A stretch of 64,000 bases of DNA, taken from Sulfurisoma sediminicola (GTDB taxonomy: Bacteria > Pseudomonadota > Gammaproteobacteria > Burkholderiales > Rhodocyclaceae). Shown here in pieces: positions 6,600 to 14,274 of the stretch (positions are counted from its first letter, which is position 1; each line of letters opens with the position of its first letter). Where the stretch lies: NCBI RefSeq assembly GCF_003865015.1, contig NZ_BHVV01000003.1:62001-126000 (forward strand), given 5' to 3'. The position numbers and the translations under genes are program-made. A model generated the notes under the pieces. The model did no database searches, had not been told where the DNA came from, and saw nothing but the letters and a program-made list of their open reading frames with translations.

Positions 6600-7594
6600 C
6601 AGACCACCTTGGCGCGGAACAGGTCGTGCAGGTTGAGGGCCCCGGCCAGCGTACCGTCGGCCGCGGTGACGGGCAGGACGTAGGTCTTGAAGCGTTCCAT
6701 CATCTCCACGGCCTCGACGGCGAGCCGTTCGGGCGCGATGGCATGCGGCTGCCTGGTCATGACCTCGGCCACCGCGGCGGCGCGCAGGTCGCCGACGCGC
6801 TCGATCGCGCGGCGCAGGTCGCCGTCGGTGAAAATGCCGACCACGTGCCGCGCGGCATCGACGATGAGCACCATGCCCATGCCGGCCCGCGTCATCTCCA
6901 GAAGCGCCTCGGCCAGCGTCGCGGCTTCGTTCACCACCGGCATGGCATCGCCGCTGCGCATCACGTCGCGCACATGGGTCAGCAGCTTCCTGCCCAGCGC
7001 GCCGCCCGGGTGGGAGCGGGCGAAATCCTCGGCGTCGAAGCCGCGGGCGTCGAGCAGGGCGACCGCGAGCGCGTCGCCGAGCGCCAGCGCGGCGGTGGTG
7101 CTCGCGGTGGGGGCGAGGTTGAGCGGGCAGGCCTCCTCGGCCACCGAGGCGTCGAGATGGACGTCGGCCTCGCGTGCCAGCGGCGAATCGGGATTGCCGG
7201 TGATCGCGATCAGCTTGCCACCCTGGCGCTTCACCAGCGGCACGATGGTGAGCAGCTCGTCGTTGCTGCCGGAATTGGAGATCGCGATCAGCACGTCGTC
7301 GTGCGTGATCATGCCGAGGTCGCCATGCACGGCTTCGGCGGCATGGACGAAGTAGGCCGGGGTGCCGGTGCTGGCCATGGTCGCCGCGATCTTGCGCGCA
7401 ACATGGCCCGACTTGCCGATGCCGCTGACGATGACGCGGCCGCGGCTGGCGAGGATCAGGGCGAGCGCGCGTTCGAAGGCGCCGTCGATGCGTCGGGCGA
7501 GCGCCGTGATGGCATCGGCCTCGATGTGCAGAACGCGGCGGGCCAGTTCGATCGAATGGCCCGCGGACGAGGGCGTGGATTGGGCGCGGGACAT
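6599..7594 (-). CDS. kdsD: Arabinose 5-phosphate isomerase KdsD (KpsF/GutQ family)
   Basis: A 331-residue enzyme with an N-terminal SIS sugar-isomerase domain (about residues 40-180; motifs VSGIGKSGHVARKIAATMAS and ISNSGSNDELL) and two C-terminal CBS domains (about 210-331; ending LHDLFRAKVV). It converts ribulose 5-phosphate to arabinose 5-phosphate, the first step of KDO synthesis. It is first in kdsD-kdsC-lptC-lptA. A TATAAT at 7603-7608 on the minus strand lies only 9 bases before the ATG, and no good -35 box was found, so the promoter is unclear. Confidence 0.93.
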   Translation of the reverse strand: MSRAQSTPSSAGHSIELARRVLHIEADAITALARRIDGAFERALALILASRGRVIVSGIGKSGHVARKIAATMASTGTPAYFVHAAEAVHGDLGMITHDDVLIAISNSGSNDELLTIVPLVKRQGGKLIAITGNPDSPLAREADVHLDASVAEEACPLNLAPTASTTAALALGDALAVALLDARGFDAEDFARSHPGGALGRKLLTHVRDVMRSGDAMPVVNEAATLAEALLEMTRAGMGMVLIVDAARHVVGIFTDGDLRRAIERVGDLRAAAVAEVMTRQPHAIAPERLAVEAVEMMERFKTYVLPVTAADGTLAGALNLHDLFRAKVV

Positions 7595-7615
7595 GGTGCC
7601 AGATTATAACAACCG

Positions 7616-7641
7616 CAAAAACAAAGCCCGCCGAAGCGGGC
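7616..7641 (-). terminator. Intrinsic terminator after the 7688-9505 gene
   Basis: On the minus strand, the stem GCCCGC/GCGGGC (7626-7641) with loop TTCG is followed by TTTGTTTTT. It separates the membrane-protein gene from kdsD. Confidence 0.8.
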
Positions 7642-7687
7642 ATTGTGCGGAGGAAATGTCGTTGCGCCGCCGATTGCTTCCGGCGAG

Positions 7688-9505
7688 TCAGCTCCGGTAG
7701 TCGCGGCAGCGGTGGAGAAACCACGGCGTATCGGTTACCGGATCCTGCCAGCGCGGCGCTTCGTCGTCCCCGAGCCTTTGCCGCAGAACGACCGAGTCCA
7801 GAACGGGGTCGCGGCAAAGCGCAATCAGAGCTTGCCTCACGGCGGCCTCGTGTCCCTGCCAGGCTGGAGGCAATATGCCGGCCGTTGCCTTGGTAGCTTC
7901 TGTCAAGGTTGCGACGCGGCCCAGTCGGCGCTGCGCCTCCACAGCCGTCTGCCGCGAAAAGACGACACCGACGCTTTGCTGCAAGGATGCGTAGTTGCCC
8001 TGGCGCAGGAGAAACCAGGTGTAGAGAAAATTGTCCTGCCACAGCACGGTAGCGGTCGGTGCCAAGGCGCCGGCGAATGGCCGCTCGGGCGAACGGGCGA
8101 ACAGTAGCTGCTGCAAGGGATCGCGGGCCCGGTACCAGCCCGGCGCCGCAAGCACCAGGAGCCCCGCGGCCAGCAGTGCCGCGGCCTGCGGTCGGCGATC
8201 GGCCAGGCGCAACAGCAGCCACAGCGTTGCCGGCAGCAACAGTGCCAAGGGACCTTCAAGAAAAGCCGCGAGATCACCCCGGGGCATTTCTTGGGCAATT
8301 GCCGCCAGGCGATAGCCGACCAGGCCGAACTGTTGCAGCAGCGCCAACACCGATTCGAGCATGATGACTGCAAGGGCCAATCCGCCAGCGGCGGGAAGCC
8401 AGCGGGGAAGTGTCGGCGGCGTTTCATCCCGCCAGGCACTCCTGGCGATTCCGGCCAGAATCAGCGCTGCCGGGCCGCCCAGGGTGTTTGCCGTCATCGC
8501 CGCAGCTGCGAGACCGGCCAGGAGCCAGCGGTCGGCTGCGGACCTTCGCCAGCGCTGCGCAAAAATACCGGTCAGCGCCAGTAGTCCTACAACCTTCAAC
8601 AGCCAGAGGACGCGCCACGGCTGGGACTGGATCAGCAATGCGGCATGCGTCGCCGTACCGAGTGCCGCCAAATAGAGGCTTGCCGCTCCGGCCAGCGCGA
8701 GGGCGCGGCAGACGCGGCGGACATGGGGTTCCGCGCCGATCGCTGCCACCAGCAAAATTCCGATCCAGGTCAACGGCTCGAGCAGTTCGCCCCATTCCCA
8801 TGTGTCGAGCAGAACGAAAGGTGCGCGGCGACGCACCAGCTCCATCCACTCGTCATCCATGAGGAACGCGGGAGGCAGCAAAAGCGCCAGCACCGCCGTG
8901 CCGACGACGACAAGCACGACGGTGCGCCAGCCCGGTTGCGAGTGGAAAGCCGTGACAAACATCACTGCGGCCAGCGCGATGATCGGATGGATCAGGCAAG
9001 CGCCGACGGTCGCGGTCAATGCCAGCCATGGCCGATTTCCAAGACTTGCGGCTACGGCCAGGAGCACCAATGGCTCGGCCCAGCTGCGCGCGGTCAGAAA
9101 GCCCTCGGCATAGTGAAAAATCTCCATCGAGCCGAACTGCCGCGGCAGCGAAAAGACCAGTGCCAGGCCGAGCCACAGCGCGGTACCGTGCAGCCACTGC
9201 CGGGCGATGACGACCGCCGTAAGTGTCCAGGCCAAGTGTGCGGCTACCAGGAGCAGCAAGGTCGCCTGGCCTAACCCCAAGCCCTCGGCAAGCCGGGCGT
9301 AGGGCAGGCTGAAGAGGGTGTAATCGTCCTGCGAGCCGAACGCGAAAAACAGGTCGCCGCGAAATGCAGCGGGGTTGTCCCGCGCGATGGACTGGACGGC
9401 ATAAAAAATACCATCGTGGTGGATGCCGAAGTAGCGATGGGTCAGCAGCCAGAACGCCAGCAGCGTCAAGGCCCCGGCGACATTGCGAATGTACTGCGGC
9501 ATCAT
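7688..9505 (-). CDS. Polytopic inner-membrane protein of unknown function
   Basis: A 605-residue protein with about a dozen hydrophobic helices spread over its length and a soluble C-terminal tail (about residues 490-605). The N-terminal part has helix 1 (about 9-25), then HHDGIFYAVQSIARDNPAAF and the loop FGSQDDYTLFSLPYARLAEG. This layout resembles GT-C-type glycosyltransferases and DUF6798-like membrane proteins, where an acidic first loop follows helix 1, but I cannot name a family with certainty. It lies between two strong terminators, 59 bases after the pilin gene, so it may depend on read-through or its own weak promoter. Function is unknown. Confidence 0.65.
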   Translation of the reverse strand: MMPQYIRNVAGALTLLAFWLLTHRYFGIHHDGIFYAVQSIARDNPAAFRGDLFFAFGSQDDYTLFSLPYARLAEGLGLGQATLLLLVAAHLAWTLTAVVIARQWLHGTALWLGLALVFSLPRQFGSMEIFHYAEGFLTARSWAEPLVLLAVAASLGNRPWLALTATVGACLIHPIIALAAVMFVTAFHSQPGWRTVVLVVVGTAVLALLLPPAFLMDDEWMELVRRRAPFVLLDTWEWGELLEPLTWIGILLVAAIGAEPHVRRVCRALALAGAASLYLAALGTATHAALLIQSQPWRVLWLLKVVGLLALTGIFAQRWRRSAADRWLLAGLAAAAMTANTLGGPAALILAGIARSAWRDETPPTLPRWLPAAGGLALAVIMLESVLALLQQFGLVGYRLAAIAQEMPRGDLAAFLEGPLALLLPATLWLLLRLADRRPQAAALLAAGLLVLAAPGWYRARDPLQQLLFARSPERPFAGALAPTATVLWQDNFLYTWFLLRQGNYASLQQSVGVVFSRQTAVEAQRRLGRVATLTEATKATAGILPPAWQGHEAAVRQALIALCRDPVLDSVVLRQRLGDDEAPRWQDPVTDTPWFLHRCRDYRS

Positions 9506-9515
9506 TTTTCAGGCC

Positions 9516-9544
9516 GAAAAAAAGCCCGCCGAGGCGGGCTTTTC
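9516..9544 (-). terminator. Intrinsic terminator of the pilin gene
   Basis: On the minus strand, an 8-bp stem AGCCCGCC/GGCGGGCT (9523-9540) is followed by a run of seven T. It lies 20 bases after the pilin stop. A strong monocistronic terminator fits a highly expressed pilin. Confidence 0.85.
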
Positions 9545-9563
9545 GGAGCGGAGCGTTACGCAG

Positions 9564-10250
9564 TCACAGGCCCATGCAGACGATGAAGGAGGTCGAGTCG
9601 TCGACCGCTGACGTTGCCAGAGCGGCGCTGCCACGGGCGTGAGTCAGTGCGACGACGCGCATCGAACCGGTTGCCGTGTTACCGTCATCCAGCGTCGTGT
9701 CGAGTTGCTTGGCGTACTTGCCAAGGATGCCCGTCGAGCAGACGAGGTAGGTCGGCGTCAGGCCGCTGATATACGCTCCCCCGGTTGCGGCGGAACCGCT
9801 TTCGATTCCCATCAGACCGCCGTCTGCGTTGCGCGGAATGTAGGTCGCATCGGCAGTGGAGGTCGGGCCGGCGGCGAAGCCGGCGAGGCGAATGTGCTGC
9901 CAGAAAACGAAGCTCTCGTCGGTCACCGAGTTGGCCGTCCACACGCCATCGATGACACCGTTGCCTTTGGCGCAATGGCTCGCGGCATCCGGGGTGCAGG
10001 TGTTGCCGCTGGTACCGAAGCGGCCGGCAGCCAAACCGGTCACACCGGCGTCGTCGCCCGGCAGCGCCTTGTACTTATCCTGATAGCCGTAGATGAATAG
10101 CGGTACATTGCGGAAATCCTGGGCGAAGTTCTTCACCTTCGCGCTGTTGATCAGTTCCTGACCCTTGAGCACGCCGCCGAGCAGCAGGCCGATGATGACC
10201 AGGACGATGGCGATCTCGACCAGCGTAAAACCTTGTTGTTTGCGGTACAT
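9564..10250 (-). CDS. Type IV (MSHA-like) prepilin
   Basis: A 228-residue class III prepilin with a short basic leader MYRKQQG, cleavage before F at G/FTLVEIAIVLVIIGLLL, the conserved E at mature position 5, and a hydrophobic N-terminal helix. The globular part has four cysteines. The segment NFAQDFRNVPLFIYGYQDKY followed by ALPGDD is typical of large Rhodocyclales pilin-like proteins. AAAGGAG precedes the ATG. The sigma-54-type promoter upstream and the strong terminator suggest it is the major, inducible subunit of the filament whose machinery is encoded at 13543-28632. Confidence 0.85.
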   Translation of the reverse strand: MYRKQQGFTLVEIAIVLVIIGLLLGGVLKGQELINSAKVKNFAQDFRNVPLFIYGYQDKYKALPGDDAGVTGLAAGRFGTSGNTCTPDAASHCAKGNGVIDGVWTANSVTDESFVFWQHIRLAGFAAGPTSTADATYIPRNADGGLMGIESGSAATGGAYISGLTPTYLVCSTGILGKYAKQLDTTLDDGNTATGSMRVVALTHARGSAALATSAVDDSTSFIVCMGL

Positions 10251-10283
10251 TTGCGGTCTCCTTTAAAGACTGTGTCTAGCCTT

Positions 10284-10300
10284 AAGCAACTACGATGCCA
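10284..10300 (-). promoter_or_regulatory. Sigma-54 (-24/-12) promoter of the pilin gene
   Basis: On the minus strand TGGCATCGTAGTTGCTT has GG and GC separated by exactly 10 bases, matching the TGGCAC-N5-TTGC consensus except for T instead of C at one place. Transcription would start near 10273, leaving a 5' leader of about 23 bases that includes the AAAGGAG ribosome site. Confidence 0.68.
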
Positions 10301-10376
10301 GCTTTCCAAAAGACCTGAAAGTTGCTTTTGGCCCCCCAAAACCCGGCTGCGAAGCCTTGCCCCGTCTGTTTTTCGA

Positions 10377-10395
10377 CGAATATGTCGATTATTCG
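10377..10395. promoter_or_regulatory. Palindrome, possible enhancer site for the sigma-54 activator
   Basis: CGAATA-N7-TATTCG, in an AT-rich stretch about 80-110 bases upstream of the -24 element. That distance is typical for binding sites of NtrC-type activators. It also lies just before the start of the divergent kinase gene, so it could serve both genes. Confidence 0.4.
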
Positions 10396-10413
10396 ACACT
10401 TAAACCTCTTCTG

Positions 10414-12144
10414 ATGGGACTGTCGGTCGACACTTCTGATGCTCGCCTGATCGCCTGGCTGGCACCGCGTCGGCGGGGCATCCTGCTGGCGATGCTGGTC
10501 CTGCTGCACCTGACCCTGCTCGAAGGGGTGGGGAGCGTGATGGACAGGGTACTGATGGTCATCCACATCGGCCTGTTCTTCCTCTGGCAGCCGTTCGTTC
10601 GCACCGAGCAACGCCTGACCGCATGGCATCTGGTGATGGTTCTGGCCATGGTCGCGGCCACCGTTTTCATGCAGGGTACCGCCCTGATGATGCTTTGGAC
10701 GATGCTTCTGGCCGGCATCATCGGCGGCAAGGTGTTCGTCCTCGGCAGCCGCTGGAACCGCCTTTTCCATCTGGCGGCGCTGGCCTACCTGATCGTGGCC
10801 CTGCTCATGTTCCTGTTGCCGGACCTGTTGCCGACCAGCGCGGTGATCAGCCTTCCCCTGGACCGGTTGGCGCGCTTCGGCCTGCCCGTGATCTTCGTCC
10901 TCATGCTGGCGCTTCCGAGCGAACGCGACGTGCAGGACCGGCCGGAAATGATCGACTTCGCCTACAGCGTTTTCGTCTTCCTGCTGCTGGCGGTGCTGGT
11001 GCTCGGCAGCGTGGCGGCCATGCTGCTCACGGGTCTCGACTATGTCGCCTCGCTGCTTGCGGTGCTGCTGGCGATGGGCGCGGTGTTGCTGTTTCTCGGC
11101 TGGTCGTGGAACCCCCGCGGCAGCTTTTCGGGCCTGGGTCTGTTCATATCGCGCTATCTGCTGTCGGCCAGCCTGCCCTTCGAGCTGTGGGTGGAATCGC
11201 TCGCTTCCTATCCCGCCGGCGAGGCCGAGCCCAACGAATTCCTCGACTGGGCATGCGGGCAGTTGCTGGAAGAGGTGGTGTGGATCAACGGCATCACCTG
11301 GGCTGCCGCGGTCGGTGGCGCCACCGTGGGGCGGCGCGAAGGACATCTCGTGCGTTTCCATCAGAGCGGGGTCGATTTCGTCATCTATACCGGCCACCCA
11401 CTCACGCCGGCGATCATCTGGCAGTTCAACATCCTGTTGCAGCTGCTCAACGAGTTCTATCTCGCCCGCCTGCGGGAGAGCAAGCTGCGCGAACTCGGTT
11501 ACCTGCAGGCAATCTACGAGACGGGGTCGCGCCTGACCCATGACGTCAAGAACATCCTGCAGTCCCTGAACGCGCTTTGCGCCGCGGTCGAGAGCGAGGG
11601 TGCGGTGGCGTCGCCGGAATTCCAGGGACTGATACGGCGGCAATTGCCGGCCATCGCCCAGCGCCTGCGCCAAACCCTCGAAAAGCTGGGGCGTCCGCTC
11701 GGCGACCTCGGCGCCCTCACGCAGGCCGAGGCGTGGTGGCGGGAACTGCAGGACGCGTATGCCGGGCGCGATATCGGCTTCCTCAGCGACGGCGACCTGA
11801 GCGGGAAGAGCCTGCCGGTCACCCTGTTCGCCGCGGCTGCCGAGAACCTGTTGCAGAACGCCTTGGAAAAGCGACAGCTGCAAACCGACATCCCCATCGG
11901 GGTGACGCTGATGGCGACGGCCGATGGCCTGACGCTGTTGGTGTGCGACGGCGGCACACCGGTGCCGCCAGAGCTTGCCGAGCGGCTGGGGAGCGAGCCG
12001 GTCAAGTCCGCGAATGGTCTCGGCATCGGCGTCTTCCAGGTCGGGCGCCTGGCGGCCAAGGCTGGCTACCGGCTGGAACTGCACAGCAATCTCCCGGGAC
12101 AGGTCTGCTTCCGTCTTGCCCCGGCCGGCGCTGCCAAGGCCTGA
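10414..12144 (+). CDS. Membrane sensor histidine kinase
   Basis: About 576 residues from the ATG at 10414. TTG 10357 is in frame but lies in AT-rich, promoter-like sequence. The N-terminal half has about seven membrane helices. A cytoplasmic sensor-like region of about 150 residues follows, then the phosphoacceptor box with SRLTHDVKNILQSLNAL, and a HATPase_c domain with N-box AAENLLQNALEKRQ, a G1-like VCDGGTP and a G2-like GLGIGVFQ. It is transcribed divergently from the pilin gene. No regulator gene is next to it. The NtrC-type regulator at 28676-30136, at the other end of the pilus cluster, is the likely partner (inference). Confidence 0.8.
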   Translation: MGLSVDTSDARLIAWLAPRRRGILLAMLVLLHLTLLEGVGSVMDRVLMVIHIGLFFLWQPFVRTEQRLTAWHLVMVLAMVAATVFMQGTALMMLWTMLLAGIIGGKVFVLGSRWNRLFHLAALAYLIVALLMFLLPDLLPTSAVISLPLDRLARFGLPVIFVLMLALPSERDVQDRPEMIDFAYSVFVFLLLAVLVLGSVAAMLLTGLDYVASLLAVLLAMGAVLLFLGWSWNPRGSFSGLGLFISRYLLSASLPFELWVESLASYPAGEAEPNEFLDWACGQLLEEVVWINGITWAAAVGGATVGRREGHLVRFHQSGVDFVIYTGHPLTPAIIWQFNILLQLLNEFYLARLRESKLRELGYLQAIYETGSRLTHDVKNILQSLNALCAAVESEGAVASPEFQGLIRRQLPAIAQRLRQTLEKLGRPLGDLGALTQAEAWWRELQDAYAGRDIGFLSDGDLSGKSLPVTLFAAAAENLLQNALEKRQLQTDIPIGVTLMATADGLTLLVCDGGTPVPPELAERLGSEPVKSANGLGIGVFQVGRLAAKAGYRLELHSNLPGQVCFRLAPAGAAKA

Positions 12145-12163
12145 GCCAGGGCGGTCGTCCAGC

Positions 12164-13483
12164 TCAGGCGCCGGTTTCGGTTTCCGCTTCCGTCGCAGCG
12201 TCTAGCTTGCGGCCGATCAGGCGATAGACCGTCATGTTGCCCTTGCCCTTGAGGTAGATCGTCTGCGGTTCGTGGAAATCGAACAGATGCTGCAGGCGGT
12301 GATAGGTCACGGTGTCGCACTGGATCATGCCCGGCACGCCCTCGGCGGTAATGCGGCTGGCGATGTTGACCGTGTCGCCCCAGAGGTCGTAGATGAACTT
12401 CTTCTTGCCGACGACGCCTGCCACCACCGGGCCGGTGCCGATGCCGATGCGAATTTCGAGGTGGGCCTGGTTGACCATGAAGTCGCGGTGCAGCAGCTCG
12501 CGCATGGAAATGGCCATGTCGCCGATGGCCGCGGTGTAGTCCGCCGCATCGTCGTTAAGTCCGCCGGCGACCATGTAGGCATCGCCGATGGTCTTGATCT
12601 TTTCCAGCCCGTGCTGGCCGGCGAGATCGTCGAAGGCCGAGAAGATGCGGTTGAGCATCGCGAACACCTGGTTCGGCGCCATGTTGGCGGCGACCTGGGT
12701 GAAATTGACGATGTCGGCGAACATCACCGAGACGTCGGCGTAACCGTCGGCGATGGTCTGGTCCGAGTTTTTGAGGCGGGTGGCGACGGGCTCCGGCAGG
12801 ATGTTGAGCAGCAGGCGCTCGGCGCGCTGCTGCTCGATCTCGAGCAGCCGGTGGGCGTCGTCGAACTTGGCCTGGATCTTCTGCTTCTCCTGGATGGAGT
12901 AGTGCAGCAGGCTATAGACGATGGTCGACACCGCGATGAAGTTGAGGGCGAAAAAGACCACGCTGGTGCGGACCGGCACCGCCAGGGTGGCGGACGCGGC
13001 ATCGGCCAGCAGGAAGTCGAACATGCCGGAGAGCGCGATCATGAAGCACCAGGCGAAGAACCAGGCCACGGATTCGCCCACGCCGAAGAACAGCACGGCG
13101 CCGACCGGCGCCAGCAGGCCCCAGAGCGAGATGCCGCTGGCCGTAATGAAGTTGCCGATGGTCCACTGCACGACGAAGGGCATGAACAGGAACAGCGCGG
13201 TCTGGGTGATACGGAAGAAGTTGAAGTTCCGCGTCCCGATGTAGAGCAACATATTCGCCACCAGCAGCAGCTGGAAAACGAAGGGCAGGGTGGAAGAGAG
13301 TTGCGGTCCCAGCACCCAGTAGATGGTCAGCCACAGCATGGAGGTGACGCTGATCAGGCCGGTGGCCAGCATCAGCAATGCCTTGTTCAGCCTGAGCTCG
13401 AAAGGGTCACTGGCCTCGATCCCGGCGCTGCGCAGCCGTTCGATGAAGGTGTCGTTGATCGGGGGATCAGGGATGCGGCTCAT
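12164..13483 (-). CDS. Membrane-anchored class III adenylate cyclase
   Basis: About 439 residues from the ATG at 13483; the ribosome site is weak. There are six predicted membrane helices (about residues 35-195), a short coiled-coil linker (about 197-228), then a complete class III cyclase domain. Catalytic residues are all present: metal-binding D257 (MFADIVNFT) and D301 (KTIGDAYM), adenine-selecting K297 and D366 (YDLWGD), and transition-state N373 and R377 (NIASR). So ATP, not GTP, is the expected substrate. It lies 59 bases downstream of a prepilin gene in the same direction, so it is probably made with the pilus operon. Confidence 0.87.
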   Translation of the reverse strand: MSRIPDPPINDTFIERLRSAGIEASDPFELRLNKALLMLATGLISVTSMLWLTIYWVLGPQLSSTLPFVFQLLLVANMLLYIGTRNFNFFRITQTALFLFMPFVVQWTIGNFITASGISLWGLLAPVGAVLFFGVGESVAWFFAWCFMIALSGMFDFLLADAASATLAVPVRTSVVFFALNFIAVSTIVYSLLHYSIQEKQKIQAKFDDAHRLLEIEQQRAERLLLNILPEPVATRLKNSDQTIADGYADVSVMFADIVNFTQVAANMAPNQVFAMLNRIFSAFDDLAGQHGLEKIKTIGDAYMVAGGLNDDAADYTAAIGDMAISMRELLHRDFMVNQAHLEIRIGIGTGPVVAGVVGKKKFIYDLWGDTVNIASRITAEGVPGMIQCDTVTYHRLQHLFDFHEPQTIYLKGKGNMTVYRLIGRKLDAATEAETETGA

Positions 13484-13542
13484 GGGGGGAACGGCTATGG
13501 CGTTTAGCTCGGCTGGCAGTGTCTCAAGAACGCGGGGGACGG

Positions 13543-14274
13543 TCAAGGCAGCTTGCCGGCGGCGATCATGCGGTTCATCAGCAGATTGGGCGACAGCCAG
13601 ATTACCTGGTCGTCGATGGCGAATGAGCTGACGAAGGTGGCATCGGCATCGGCATTTTCCGCCTCGTCGCCGGCGGCCCCGGAAATCAGACTGCCCGAGG
13701 AAGTGTAGGCCCCAGACGCGAGCTTGCCATGTGACACGACGACTGCCGGGACGGCGCTGGAAACGATTGCACCGCCGCTGGCCTTTGTGAGAACCGAGAT
13801 GTCGCCGGGGGTGCATAGTGCGAATGCCGCGTTGACCGGGTCGGAGGCCGGTGTGCAGCCGAAGGTCGTCTGGGGGATGCCGCGGGCGAAATTGAGCGTG
13901 ACGCGGTAGGTGTAGCGGTTGCCCCAGGCATCAGTCTCCGGAACTCCGAGCGTGGCCCACGGCAGTATGCCGCCGGCGCTGGTGCAGGCGAGCGTGGAGC
14001 CACTGCCCGTCGTCACTTCGACGCCGGCGCCGGCAGTTCCGCTGGGGATGGTGGCGGTCGCCGGGCAGGGCAGGCGGCCGTTGACGACGGCGAAGCCGAT
14101 CAGGGCTTCGCGGATTTCGCTCAGGGCCTTCTCCGTATCCTGCCGCCCCTTGATGTCTTGCTGCGTGCTCAAGGGAACCATCAGGCCGCCGATCAGCAGC
14201 GCGACGATGACCAGAACCACGGTGAGTTCCATCAGGGTGAAGCCGTCCTGAGAAGAAAGTGCCCGGGGCGTCAT
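13543..14274 (-). CDS. Minor prepilin (MSHA/type II-like)
   Basis: A 243-residue prepilin with leader MTPRALSSQDG and the processed helix FTLMELTVVLVIVALLIGGL, with E at mature position 5. Then come NGRLPCPATATIPSG and ILPWATLGVPETDAWGNRYTY, the latter a common motif in large minor pseudopilins. It overlaps the giant gene upstream by 4 bases (ATGA), so the two are coupled. It likely sits at the tip or base of the filament as an assembly-priming subunit. Confidence 0.82.
   Translation of the reverse strand: MTPRALSSQDGFTLMELTVVLVIVALLIGGLMVPLSTQQDIKGRQDTEKALSEIREALIGFAVVNGRLPCPATATIPSGTAGAGVEVTTGSGSTLACTSAGGILPWATLGVPETDAWGNRYTYRVTLNFARGIPQTTFGCTPASDPVNAAFALCTPGDISVLTKASGGAIVSSAVPAVVVSHGKLASGAYTSSGSLISGAAGDEAENADADATFVSSFAIDDQVIWLSPNLLMNRMIAAGKLP

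Noticed and set aside
7603-7608. TATAAT as a promoter for kdsD
   Set aside because: It lies only 9 bases before the ATG and has no -35 partner, which would leave almost no leader; recorded in the kdsD entry but not called.
6600-8222. Upstream extension of the kdsC frame to 720 residues
   Set aside because: The extra part is antisense or out of frame to kdsD and the 605-residue gene and is Arg/Pro-rich. The ATG at 6599 gives the normal KdsC length.
12272-13507. A 411-residue plus-strand frame across the adenylate cyclase gene
   Set aside because: Antisense to a complete cyclase with all catalytic residues; composition typical of a shadow frame.
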